From the NCBI GenBank assembly GCA_002376235.1, contig DFNX01000013.1, positions 440,606 to 504,605 of the forward strand: a DNA stretch of 64,000 nt. The letters are read 5' to 3'. This DNA is from Neorhizobium sp. UBA3556. Lineage in GTDB: Bacteria; Pseudomonadota; Alphaproteobacteria; Rhizobiales; Rhizobiaceae. Each line of letters begins with the position of its first letter. Within the stretch, counting starts at the first letter, position 1. Made by a program: the position numbers and the translations under genes. The notes under the pieces were generated by a model that was given only the letters and a program-made list of their open reading frames with translations, was not told the origin of the DNA and ran no database searches. Shown here piece after piece: positions 24,054-33,505 of the stretch.

Positions 24054-24854
24054 TCAATCCTTGCGGAAGACGATGCTTGCGCCCCAGCCGGTAACAAGGG
24101 CGATCAGCACGCAGAGCAGGCCATAGGCAAACGGCTGGTTATGCGCCGTGTCGGTAATCGCCTGTTCAAGGCCGGTCTTGACCACCCTGAGCGGGATTTC
24201 GCGCTGGGTGATCAGAGTGCCGCTCTTGAACAGATAGGCGCGCACGATATGCACTCCGTCCGGCACATTGGCCGGCAGGCGCAGCGAGGCGCGGAACAGG
24301 CTGGAGGATACGAAGCGAACGCCGCTCGCTTCCTTCTGGTAAAGCCCACCCGCCAGTTTCAGCCGTCGAAAAGCCTGGCGAAAATCGGAAAGCTCGCCGA
24401 CATCGCGGATATAGCCGATCGGGTTGAGCGCCAGGTGCTCGATCCCCACACCCGCCGTATTGATCGGCGGCAATTGCGTCGGATCATCGAGCTGGCGAGT
24501 GCTGGCGATCGAATAGCTTTCCGGCACCTGTTCGAAGATCATCGAATCCGTATTCACCCAGACGCCGAAGATGCGCTCCTTCCTGCGCACGGTGGCATAG
24601 TCGCGCGGGCCTTCCAGCGTGACGATGATGTCGTAATTGCCGATCGCGAGCAACAGCTCGTCGGCATTGGTCATCGCCCCGAAAACGGTCAGGTCCGCCC
24701 CGCGGAAATCCGAGGTAATCGCGATCTCGTTGGTCGAGACGCCAATGTCGAGACCTTCCTTGACGGTCGAGGCCTCGCCCATCGGGATCTGCGCCACCGA
24801 ATTGCCGGCGGGCAGGAGAAGAAGTGAGAAGAGAAGGGCGAGCCGGGAAAACAT
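24054..24854 (-). CDS. TIGR02186-family membrane-anchored protein
   Basis: 266 residues. A signal peptide (FSRLALLFSLLLLPAGNSVA) is followed by a strand-rich periplasmic domain and one C-terminal membrane helix (FAYGLLCVLIALVTGWGASI). Landmarks are GLDIGVSTNEIAITSDFRGA near the mature start and REIPLRVVKTGLEQ before the helix. This is the alphaproteobacterial TIGR02186 family, commonly encoded next to TauE/SafE exporters, as here: its ATG overlaps the exporter's stop by four bases. A partner role in sulphur-anion export is inference. Confidence 0.85.
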   Translation of the reverse strand: MFSRLALLFSLLLLPAGNSVAQIPMGEASTVKEGLDIGVSTNEIAITSDFRGADLTVFGAMTNADELLLAIGNYDIIVTLEGPRDYATVRRKERIFGVWVNTDSMIFEQVPESYSIASTRQLDDPTQLPPINTAGVGIEHLALNPIGYIRDVGELSDFRQAFRRLKLAGGLYQKEASGVRFVSSSLFRASLRLPANVPDGVHIVRAYLFKSGTLITQREIPLRVVKTGLEQAITDTAHNQPFAYGLLCVLIALVTGWGASIVFRKD

Positions 24855-25780
24855 CAGTAACCGATCCCCCCGACTGCCACCGAATAGAGATCCTGCGGCC
24901 GGATGAACAGGCCGACGGCAAGACGGATGCCGACCGCCAGAACCAGCAGCGCCAGAAGCGCGCGTAACTGCTCGCCGCGCAGCTTCTGCCCGACGCGTAC
25001 GCCGTATTGCGCCCCGATAACGCCTGCCACCATCAGGATGAAGGCGAGCACGATATCGACGGAATAGTTGGTCGCCGCCTGCACCATGGTCGTATAGGCG
25101 GTAACGAAGATGATCTGGAACAGCGACGTCCCGACAACCACATTGGTCGGGATGCGCAAGAGATAGATCATCGCCGGCACCATGATGAAGCCGCCGCCGA
25201 CACCCATGATCGAGGTCAGGATGCCGATCAGGAAACCAAGCGTCACGACGGGAATGGCCGAAAGATAGATCTTCGACTTCTTGAACCGCATCTTCAGCGG
25301 CAGCCGGTGCACCCAGTTATGCTGGCCGGGACGCTTCAGGGGCAGAGGCTGGTTGAGCTTCGCCTTGCGCATGGCGCGCAGGCTTTCCTGCAGCATCAGC
25401 ACGCCGATTGTCGTCAAAAGCACGACGTAGAGAAGCGAGATGAACAGGTCGAGCTGGCCGATGCGTCTCAGCCATGAAAAGATCCACACACCCACCGTCG
25501 CCCCGACAAGGCCGCCGACAAGCAGCACCGTCCCGAGCTTCATGTCCAGCGTACCGCGCCGGAAATGGGTAATCGCACCGGAAACCGAGGAAGCGACCAC
25601 CTGGTTCGCCCCGGTCGCCACCGCCACGACGGGCGGGATGTTGTAGAAAATCAGAAGCGGCGTGATCAGAAACCCACCGCCGACGCCGAACATGCCGGAC
25701 AGGAAACCGACGGCCGCACCCATGCCCAGGATGATGAAGATATTCACCGAAAGCTCTGCTATGGGCAGGTAGATCGTCAC
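24854..25780 (-). CDS. TauE/SafE-family sulfite/anion exporter
   Basis: 308 residues from a GTG at 25780; a longer frame to 25906 has a polar N-terminus that does not suit the family. Two repeated halves carry the family glycine motifs: GMGAAVGFLSGMFGVGGGF in the first and GFLIGILTSIMGVGGGFIMV in the second. About eight membrane helices are seen. The family exports sulfite, sulfoacetate or related organosulphur anions. It is the first gene of a two-gene operon with the TIGR02186 protein. Confidence 0.9.
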   Translation of the reverse strand: MTIYLPIAELSVNIFIILGMGAAVGFLSGMFGVGGGFLITPLLIFYNIPPVVAVATGANQVVASSVSGAITHFRRGTLDMKLGTVLLVGGLVGATVGVWIFSWLRRIGQLDLFISLLYVVLLTTIGVLMLQESLRAMRKAKLNQPLPLKRPGQHNWVHRLPLKMRFKKSKIYLSAIPVVTLGFLIGILTSIMGVGGGFIMVPAMIYLLRIPTNVVVGTSLFQIIFVTAYTTMVQAATNYSVDIVLAFILMVAGVIGAQYGVRVGQKLRGEQLRALLALLVLAVGIRLAVGLFIRPQDLYSVAVGGIGY

Positions 25781-26061
25781 GGTTGACCCCGACAAGGCGA
25801 AACAGAACAACCTCGTCCGGCAGGCGATCTCTCGCTTGTCTGATGAGGTAGTGGGAAAGTGTCTCACATGCCGGGTGAACAAGGCATGAAGATGTCTGAG
25901 CCACATGCCTGCGCAGGCCTTGGGCTGTCAAACCCATGAATGCGCGTCAGGGTACCGCAAGCCTTTGATTTGGCCGTTTTCTTGGGGGCGTGGCGAATAT
26001 GCCGCGTCACCGTAAACCCTGTCGGTTTAGTCGTGATTGGAGATCTGCGTGGGTTCAACAG
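25781..26061. other. Gene-free stretch between podJ terminator and TauE operon
   Basis: About 280 bases upstream of the TauE start. It should hold the promoter of that operon. I see no gene, repeat or clear operator in it. Confidence 0.4.
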
Positions 26062-26105
26062 AAAAAAAGCCGGGCCGGAGACGAACGGATCGTCTTCGGC
26101 CCGGC
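26062..26105 (-). terminator. Rho-independent terminator of podJ
   Basis: Read on the minus strand, a long GC-rich stem (GCCGGGCCG pairing with CGGCCCGGC, extended by AGACGA/TCGTCT) is followed by seven T. It begins nine bases after the podJ stop. Confidence 0.9.
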
Positions 26106-26114
26106 GACTGGAGC

Positions 26115-29100
26115 TCATCCATTCCGCTTGAGAAGTTCGCGTACCATCGCGTCGTCCACCTTGCCGGTCGGCTCCTGGCCGATCGAACTCTGGAAAGACT
26201 TGATCGCGGCAATAGTCTTTGCACCCATCTTGCCGTCCGGCGTGCCGGCATCGAAACCGTTCTTGTTGAGAATGGCCTGAATGTTGCGGATCGCCTTGGT
26301 CATGTCGATCGAAGCGGTCGTCAGCTTCTTGCCGGAAGCCCATTCGTCGGGAATGTTGACGGCATTGGCATTCGGGTCGAGCGGTTTCGCGTTCCATGAG
26401 TTCAGCTTGGCGCGGGCGCTATCCAGCTGCTCCTTGCGCATCGCCTTGCCCACTTCTTCCTGCTTCGTCGCAGCATCCGTGTCACCGCCCTTGGCAGCCA
26501 CACCGAACCACTTGTAGCTCTCTTCGAGGTCCTGTTTCACCCCGTTGCCGCGGGCATAAAGGATCGCGAGGTTGAACTGGCTGTCTGCAACACCGAGTTC
26601 GCTTGCCTTGCGGAACCATTCGACGGCCGCCGCATAATCCGGCTGGCCGGCTGCACCCGAAGCAAAAAGAACCGCGAGATTGTGCATGGCGCTGGCGTTG
26701 CCGGCCTGCGCGGCCTGACGATAATAGGAGATCGCCTCACCAAGGTTGCGGTCGACGCCGGTTCCCTTCTCGAGCAGGTTGCCTATGCGGTACTGAGCGG
26801 GTGCAAGGCCACGATCGGCCGCAAGCTTGTACCATTTGGCGGCTTCGCCCGGATCGGCAGAAACACCGCGGCCGTCGCTGAAGCGCGCTCCGATTTCAAA
26901 CAGCGCATTGGCGTCACCGGCCGCTGCCGCATCGGCCATCGACTGCGGCTCTATACCGGCCGGTACGACGATCGAAGCCTGTTCGACCGGCGCTATCGGA
27001 GCTGCGGGCAGGTCTTCCGCCGGAGCTTCTGCAACTGCTTCCGTTTCGGTCGTCTGTGGTGCGACGGCCTCTGGTGCATTTGCAGTTTCTTCCGCAGCCG
27101 GTGGAGCCGTCATCTCAGGCGCAGCGCTCTGCGGCGAGACCGGAGCCTCGGAAGAGGCGGGCGTCTGCGGAACAAGAGCGGCAGGCGTCGGTGCGCTTGC
27201 CTCTGGAGCAGCCGTAATCGCCGGCTGTTCCACGGAAGCGACCTGCGGAGCAGGGCTTCCGCTCGTCACGGTCTTGATCAGCGGCATCGCCATCAGAGCC
27301 AGAAGCACGGCGCCGACTGCCATCAGGATCGGGCGGCGATGGCGCGAAAAGGCGGATGCACCCTTTGCCGTCTCGGTCTTGCCGACCGAAGGCTTGACCT
27401 TGCTCGGCTTTGCCTGGCTCTTGGCCATCGAACCCATCAGCGAAGGATCGACTTCCTGTGCCGCGGCCTTCGCGGCGCGGCGAGCGGCGGCAATATAGTC
27501 GGCCCGGTCGCCGGTGCGGTCGCTGCCCTTCTCGCTGCCAAACTCTCCGGCCGCCTGGCTTGCCCGAACTCTTTCAAGGATTTTGCGAACGTCCGGCGCG
27601 CCGGAACCCGGCTCCAGAAGGTCGTTTTCGCTTTCGCTCTCCAGCATGTCGCCGGCAACCACCGTATCGTCCGCCGAAGGATCGATCGAAGGGGTCGGGT
27701 CGACAAAGGTACGCGTGTTCGTTGCCTTGTCCTGCTTCGAACCGGGGCGCAGCCGCTTGGCCAGCCCACCGAGCAGGCTTTTCTTCGCGGGCTTCGGCTC
27801 GTCTTCGAGTTCCTGCTCCAAAGGCTGCAGGATCGCCGGAACGTGATCCGCCATGGTCGAGCCGATCGCGCTGGTCTCCCTCAATCGCGCTTCCGTGCGC
27901 GGCATATCCATGCTGGCAAGCTCATGCGCAACCTCGGCCGAAAGCGCCGGTATTGCAGCCGGTGCCGCTTCCTGTGCAACCGGCATGTCGCGCTGCATCG
28001 GCGCGGCCGCAAGGGCGGGCTGGCGCACCGGCTCTTCGCTCCGGTATAGAGCCGGGGAAAGGGCCGTGGACTGCACAGACTGGCCTTCCAGCTGGTCCAG
28101 CCGCTCGGCGATCTGCACCAGCGTGCCGTGCAGCGCTTCGAAAGTCTGGTGCGTCCGGCTTTCCGAACCACGGGTCAGTTCTTCCAGATGCTTCAGGTCG
28201 TCGGCAAGGGCGGCAAGTGCTGCCATGTCGCTGCTGGTGCCGGGGGCGCCGGCAGTCAGATTGCGGGAATAGGCCTCGATTACAGCTTCGGCGGCCTGTC
28301 GTGCGGCCTCGACGATATATTCGTCATTGGTCGCCATATAGCCTTCGATAGCCGCCATACGGCTGTCGAATTCCGGCGGCCATGCGGCAGGTGCGCTGCT
28401 CGGCTGCGAAATCAGCGTCGAAAGGTTGGCGATCTGTGCTTCAAGCCCGCGCAAAGCCTCGTCGTCATTGCGTGGAGCCGAAGATGCTTCATCCAGCTGC
28501 GCGGCAATGGCGCTGAGCCGGTCTTCGATCCGCACGAAGGCGCCGCCATCGTCGACAGGACGCGGCTGCTGTTCCATTTCCTCGATCCGGCGTGACAGGT
28601 AATCGAGTCGCTCGCCAAGCCCCTCGGCGCCGAAATTCGTGTCCAGCACGTCGATCTTGCGGGAAATGTCGGAGAGATAATTGGTGACGTCTTCCTGATG
28701 GCCGGGAGCATGCATCTGCTGCACCAGTGCCGAAAGCTGTTCGATCCGTTCCTGAAGCTGGGCTGTCGCCTGCTCCTCGGCCATGTCTTCGATCCTGCCG
28801 GCAAGCTGTTCGATCCGTGCCGAAAGCCCGTCGGTTGCGCTCTGGTCGGCAGTATAGCGACCGATCGTTTCCACCTGCTCCATCAGGTCTGCAAGCCGGT
28901 CTTCGAGCCGCTGCATGACAAGCTCGTCCGGCGCATTGGCAGCGCTGGCGCGGGAGTTTGCTGCAATCGCGCGGCTGATTTCGTCCAGTCGGTGATCGAG
29001 CTGGCCGAAATGTTCGGCAATGCCCGCATCATTCGGCTTCATGCGCGAGCCGAGCTGTTCCATCATGCCGGCAAGCGCCAGCAACTTCTGCTCCAGCGCA

Positions 29101-30011
29101 CGGATGGTCGGGCTATCCGCCATCACGCCAAGCTGGTTGCGGATCTCGTCGACCCTGTAGGCGAGAGTAACGAGTTCCTCGCGCAGTGCGCTCGTGTCGG
29201 CCTCCTGCAGGCGTTCTTCGAGCCCCACCCACTGGTCCTGCATCTGCCGCAGCGAATCCTGCCGGGCAAGCCCGTCCATCACAGCGCGCAGGTCCTCGAA
29301 TTCCGAGCGCAGGCCGGAAGCACCCGGCGCAGACTGCATCGCAAGCTGGTCGATACCCTGCGCCAGTCGCGCAAGGTCGGACTGCACATCCTGGCTGAAG
29401 CGGGTATCTTCGGCCTGTGCCCTGATCGCCCGCACTTCCTCGCGCAGCGCTCGCATTTCCTGCGAAACGCCTTCGGAAATGTCGCGCTTCAGGTCGTGCC
29501 TCAGGCCGGAAAGCGTTTCGGTAAATTCGCGGATGTCGGCGCGGCGCTGGTTCGCTTCGGCCACACGTGTGGAAACGGCCGGCTGGCGAATATCCTCGCT
29601 ACGTGTTCCAGTCCGCTGCTCCAGACGCGGATCATTCCGCAAATCCGGACGTTGTTCGGCACGGGCCGCGGGCGCAGCCGGCATCGCGGCGCTGCTCTCG
29701 TAACGGCGGTTGTTCTGTCCCGTCTGTTCCAGCATGCGCTGCCGCTCGCGGATTTCTGTCAGCGGATCGCGCGGGCGTTCGGAATAGGCGGCCGTGCCGG
29801 TTCTGGCACGCGGATCCTGTACCGGCGGCATGCGTTGCGGCCGGCTGTCTTCGGTCGGTCTCTGCGGTGCGGCTGCCGGGGGCGGCGTGCGTCCGCCTGC
29901 CATCAGGCCCTGAATGCGTGCTTCCAGCCCCTCGATGGTGCGGCTCAGCGCATCCAGCGACGAGCGGTCTCGGTCGCCGTGACGGGGATGTGCCGATCGT
30001 GATCCGTTCAT
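26115..30011 (-). CDS. podJ: PodJ-like polar organelle development protein
   Basis: 1298 residues. The long N-terminal cytoplasmic part (1-890) is rich in proline-arginine at first and then in predicted coiled coils (for example LRHDLKRDISEGVSQEMRAL). One membrane helix lies at about 891-910 (PILMAVGAVLLALMAMPLI). A proline/alanine-rich linker leads to periplasmic SEL1 repeats (about 1027-1174; GRGVSADPGEAAKWYKLAAD) and a C-terminal peptidoglycan-binding domain (about 1227-1298). This order is that of PodJ in Caulobacter and Agrobacterium, a pole scaffold that in Agrobacterium is needed to turn the growth pole into an old pole. The gene is monocistronic with its own terminator. Confidence 0.85.
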   Translation of the reverse strand: MNGSRSAHPRHGDRDRSSLDALSRTIEGLEARIQGLMAGGRTPPPAAAPQRPTEDSRPQRMPPVQDPRARTGTAAYSERPRDPLTEIRERQRMLEQTGQNNRRYESSAAMPAAPAARAEQRPDLRNDPRLEQRTGTRSEDIRQPAVSTRVAEANQRRADIREFTETLSGLRHDLKRDISEGVSQEMRALREEVRAIRAQAEDTRFSQDVQSDLARLAQGIDQLAMQSAPGASGLRSEFEDLRAVMDGLARQDSLRQMQDQWVGLEERLQEADTSALREELVTLAYRVDEIRNQLGVMADSPTIRALEQKLLALAGMMEQLGSRMKPNDAGIAEHFGQLDHRLDEISRAIAANSRASAANAPDELVMQRLEDRLADLMEQVETIGRYTADQSATDGLSARIEQLAGRIEDMAEEQATAQLQERIEQLSALVQQMHAPGHQEDVTNYLSDISRKIDVLDTNFGAEGLGERLDYLSRRIEEMEQQPRPVDDGGAFVRIEDRLSAIAAQLDEASSAPRNDDEALRGLEAQIANLSTLISQPSSAPAAWPPEFDSRMAAIEGYMATNDEYIVEAARQAAEAVIEAYSRNLTAGAPGTSSDMAALAALADDLKHLEELTRGSESRTHQTFEALHGTLVQIAERLDQLEGQSVQSTALSPALYRSEEPVRQPALAAAPMQRDMPVAQEAAPAAIPALSAEVAHELASMDMPRTEARLRETSAIGSTMADHVPAILQPLEQELEDEPKPAKKSLLGGLAKRLRPGSKQDKATNTRTFVDPTPSIDPSADDTVVAGDMLESESENDLLEPGSGAPDVRKILERVRASQAAGEFGSEKGSDRTGDRADYIAAARRAAKAAAQEVDPSLMGSMAKSQAKPSKVKPSVGKTETAKGASAFSRHRRPILMAVGAVLLALMAMPLIKTVTSGSPAPQVASVEQPAITAAPEASAPTPAALVPQTPASSEAPVSPQSAAPEMTAPPAAEETANAPEAVAPQTTETEAVAEAPAEDLPAAPIAPVEQASIVVPAGIEPQSMADAAAAGDANALFEIGARFSDGRGVSADPGEAAKWYKLAADRGLAPAQYRIGNLLEKGTGVDRNLGEAISYYRQAAQAGNASAMHNLAVLFASGAAGQPDYAAAVEWFRKASELGVADSQFNLAILYARGNGVKQDLEESYKWFGVAAKGGDTDAATKQEEVGKAMRKEQLDSARAKLNSWNAKPLDPNANAVNIPDEWASGKKLTTASIDMTKAIRNIQAILNKNGFDAGTPDGKMGAKTIAAIKSFQSSIGQEPTGKVDDAMVRELLKRNG

Positions 30012-30328
30012 GTGCTCGCTCGTTTCGACGTTGATCCTGCCGGTCCGACTCTGAACGTTCCCCCCGGAGGTGGGCCTCCATGAGTAAGTCCGAATATTAG
30101 AGTAACCTTACGCAAGGCTTGCCATTGTGATGGTATGAGCCGCTGTCGCCTAAACGCTTCGCACCGTCACACCGTCCAATATGTCTGCAAACATGGTAAA
30201 CAAGCCGTTAAGTTTGTCGTAAATTTTAACTATTTCATAACATTATAATATTGATTGCCCACCTGACATCCCCAAAACCCGCCCTGTCTTCGATCTCGAA
30301 GGCACCGAAATTTGAATCCACGCGATTA

Positions 30329-30350
30329 TTGACGTTTACGCGCACGTCAA
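30329..30350 (+). promoter_or_regulatory. Candidate operator/promoter of the beta-oxidation operon (LiuR/MerR-like palindrome)
   Basis: TTGACGT (30329-30335) and ACGTCAA (30344-30350) form inverted arms around an 8-base centre 75 bases before the acyl-CoA dehydrogenase start. The left arm also looks like a -35 box, with TTAAAT 16 bases on. MerR-type regulators of branched-chain and fatty-acid degradation (LiuR) bind similar palindromes from memory; the regulator is not encoded here. The rest of 30012-30424 is gene-free and AT-rich, and should also hold the podJ promoter. Confidence 0.5.
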
Positions 30351-30424
30351 TTAAATGACGAGACAGGAACGCGCGGAGCTGAGGAGCGGCGCCACGCGGA
30401 TGATGACAGGGAGGATGCTCATCG

Positions 30425-32218
30425 ATGCCAGTCTACAAGGCCCCAACCGCCGACACGCTTTTCATTCTGAACGATGTTCTGGGCCTTGAGCGCTACGGCA
30501 ACCTTCCCGGTTTCGCCGATGCCTCGCCCGACATGATCGAGGCGATTGTCGGTGAAGCGTCGAAACTGGCCGAGACCACGCTGTTCCCGCTCAATCTCTC
30601 CGGCGATCAGGAAGGCTGCACCCGCCATGATGACGGCACCGTCACGGTGCCGAAAGGCTTCAAGCAGGCCTACGACCAATATTGCCAGGGCGGCTGGATC
30701 GGTTTGGCCGTGCCGGAAGAGTTCGGCGGGCAGGGGCTTCCCTATACGCTGCATGCCGCCGTCGGCGAATACATGTCGTCTTCCAACATGTCGCTGATGA
30801 TGTATCCGGGCCTGACCCAGGGCGCGATCGCCGCCATCCTCGTCCACGGGTCCGACGACCAGAAGGCCACCTATCTGCCGAAGATGGTTGAGGGCACATG
30901 GTCCGGCACCATGAATCTCACCGAACCCCATTGCGGCACCGATCTCGGCTTGCTGCGCACCAAGGCCGTGCCGCAGGGTGATGGCTCCTACAAGATCTCC
31001 GGCCAGAAAATCTTCATCTCCGCCGGCGAACACGGCATGACCGACAACATCATTCATCTGGTCCTTGCCCGTATCGACGGCGCACCGGAAGGCACCAAGG
31101 GCATCTCGCTCTTCATCGTGCCGAAATTCATGGTGGGCGAAGATGGCTCGCTCGGCGCCCGCAACGGCGTCACCTGCGGCGCGCTCGAGGAAAAGATGGG
31201 CATCCACGGCAATTCCACCTGCGTCATGAATTATGACGATGCCGTGGGTTATCTCATCGGTGCGGAGAACAAGGGCCTCTCGGCCATGTTCGTCATGATG
31301 AACGAAGCCCGCCTCGGCGTCGGCCTGCAGGGCCTGTCGATCGCCGAGACCGCCTATCAGAACGCCGTGGCCTACGCTAACGAGCGCATCCAGGGCCGGT
31401 CGCTCTCCGGCGCCAAGGCACCGGATAAAAAAGCCGATCCGATCATCGTCCATCCGGATATCCGCCGCACGCTGATGACCATCAAGGCGTTCAACGAAGC
31501 CGGCCGCGCCTTTCTTCTCTGGACGGCGCTCAAATCCGATATCGCCCACCGTTCCCCGGATGAGGCCGAACGCCAGAACGCCGACGATCTTCTGAGCCTC
31601 GCAACCCCGATCCTCAAAGGCGTGCTCACCGACAAGGGTTTCGACCACGCCGTCATGGCCCAGCAGGTCTTTGGTGGTCACGGCTATATCGAGGAACACG
31701 GCATGAGCCAGTATGTCCGCGATGCCCGTATCACCATGATCTATGAAGGCGCCAACGGCATCCAGGCGCTCGATCTGGTTGGCCGCAAGCTTGCGCTGAA
31801 CGGCGGCCGCGCGGTGATGGCCATGTTCAAGGAAATCGGCGATTTCTGCGAGGAAAACCGCGCGGACGAAGCGATGGCTCCTTATACCAAGGCCCTGAAA
31901 AAAGGCCTCAACGACCTGCAGGCCTCCACCATGTGGTTCATGCAGAATGCCATGGCCAAGCCGGACAATGCCGGTGCCGGCTCCACCGACTACATGCACC
32001 TCTTCGGCCTCGTCACGCTCGGCTACATGTGGGCGAAAATGGCAAAGACCGCTCAAGGTAAGCTTGCCGGTGGTGATGCCCGCGAGGACTATCTGAAGAC
32101 CAAGCTGGTGACGGCGAAATTCTTCATGGAGAAGGTGATGCCGGAAACTGCACTGCGAAAGACCCGCATCGAGGCGGGTGCCGATAGCGTGATGGAACTG
32201 GCGGCGGAAGCTTTCTGA
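30425..32218 (+). CDS. Acyl-CoA dehydrogenase (large, with C-terminal extension)
   Basis: 597 residues, the length of the acyl-CoA dehydrogenases that carry an extra C-terminal domain. The FAD/substrate core shows TEPHCGTDLGLLRTKA, GISLFIVPKFM, and MIYEGANGIQALDLVGRKLA, where the glutamate of YEG is the catalytic base. The C-terminal domain (about 470-597) follows. It introduces the first double bond in beta-oxidation and hands electrons to ETF. Ribosome site GGGAGG before the ATG. First gene of a three-gene operon with thiolase and a bifunctional hydratase/dehydrogenase, so the operon can carry out a whole beta-oxidation cycle. Confidence 0.95.
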   Translation: MPVYKAPTADTLFILNDVLGLERYGNLPGFADASPDMIEAIVGEASKLAETTLFPLNLSGDQEGCTRHDDGTVTVPKGFKQAYDQYCQGGWIGLAVPEEFGGQGLPYTLHAAVGEYMSSSNMSLMMYPGLTQGAIAAILVHGSDDQKATYLPKMVEGTWSGTMNLTEPHCGTDLGLLRTKAVPQGDGSYKISGQKIFISAGEHGMTDNIIHLVLARIDGAPEGTKGISLFIVPKFMVGEDGSLGARNGVTCGALEEKMGIHGNSTCVMNYDDAVGYLIGAENKGLSAMFVMMNEARLGVGLQGLSIAETAYQNAVAYANERIQGRSLSGAKAPDKKADPIIVHPDIRRTLMTIKAFNEAGRAFLLWTALKSDIAHRSPDEAERQNADDLLSLATPILKGVLTDKGFDHAVMAQQVFGGHGYIEEHGMSQYVRDARITMIYEGANGIQALDLVGRKLALNGGRAVMAMFKEIGDFCEENRADEAMAPYTKALKKGLNDLQASTMWFMQNAMAKPDNAGAGSTDYMHLFGLVTLGYMWAKMAKTAQGKLAGGDAREDYLKTKLVTAKFFMEKVMPETALRKTRIEAGADSVMELAAEAF

Positions 32219-32283
32219 ACCATTTCTAAGGACAAGGCGCGCGCAAGTGCCGCCCCGAAAGGGAAAACGGGAGAGATGACACC

Positions 32284-33492
<1,209 letters not shown>

Positions 33493-33505
33493 GGGGAGAG
33501 AGACG

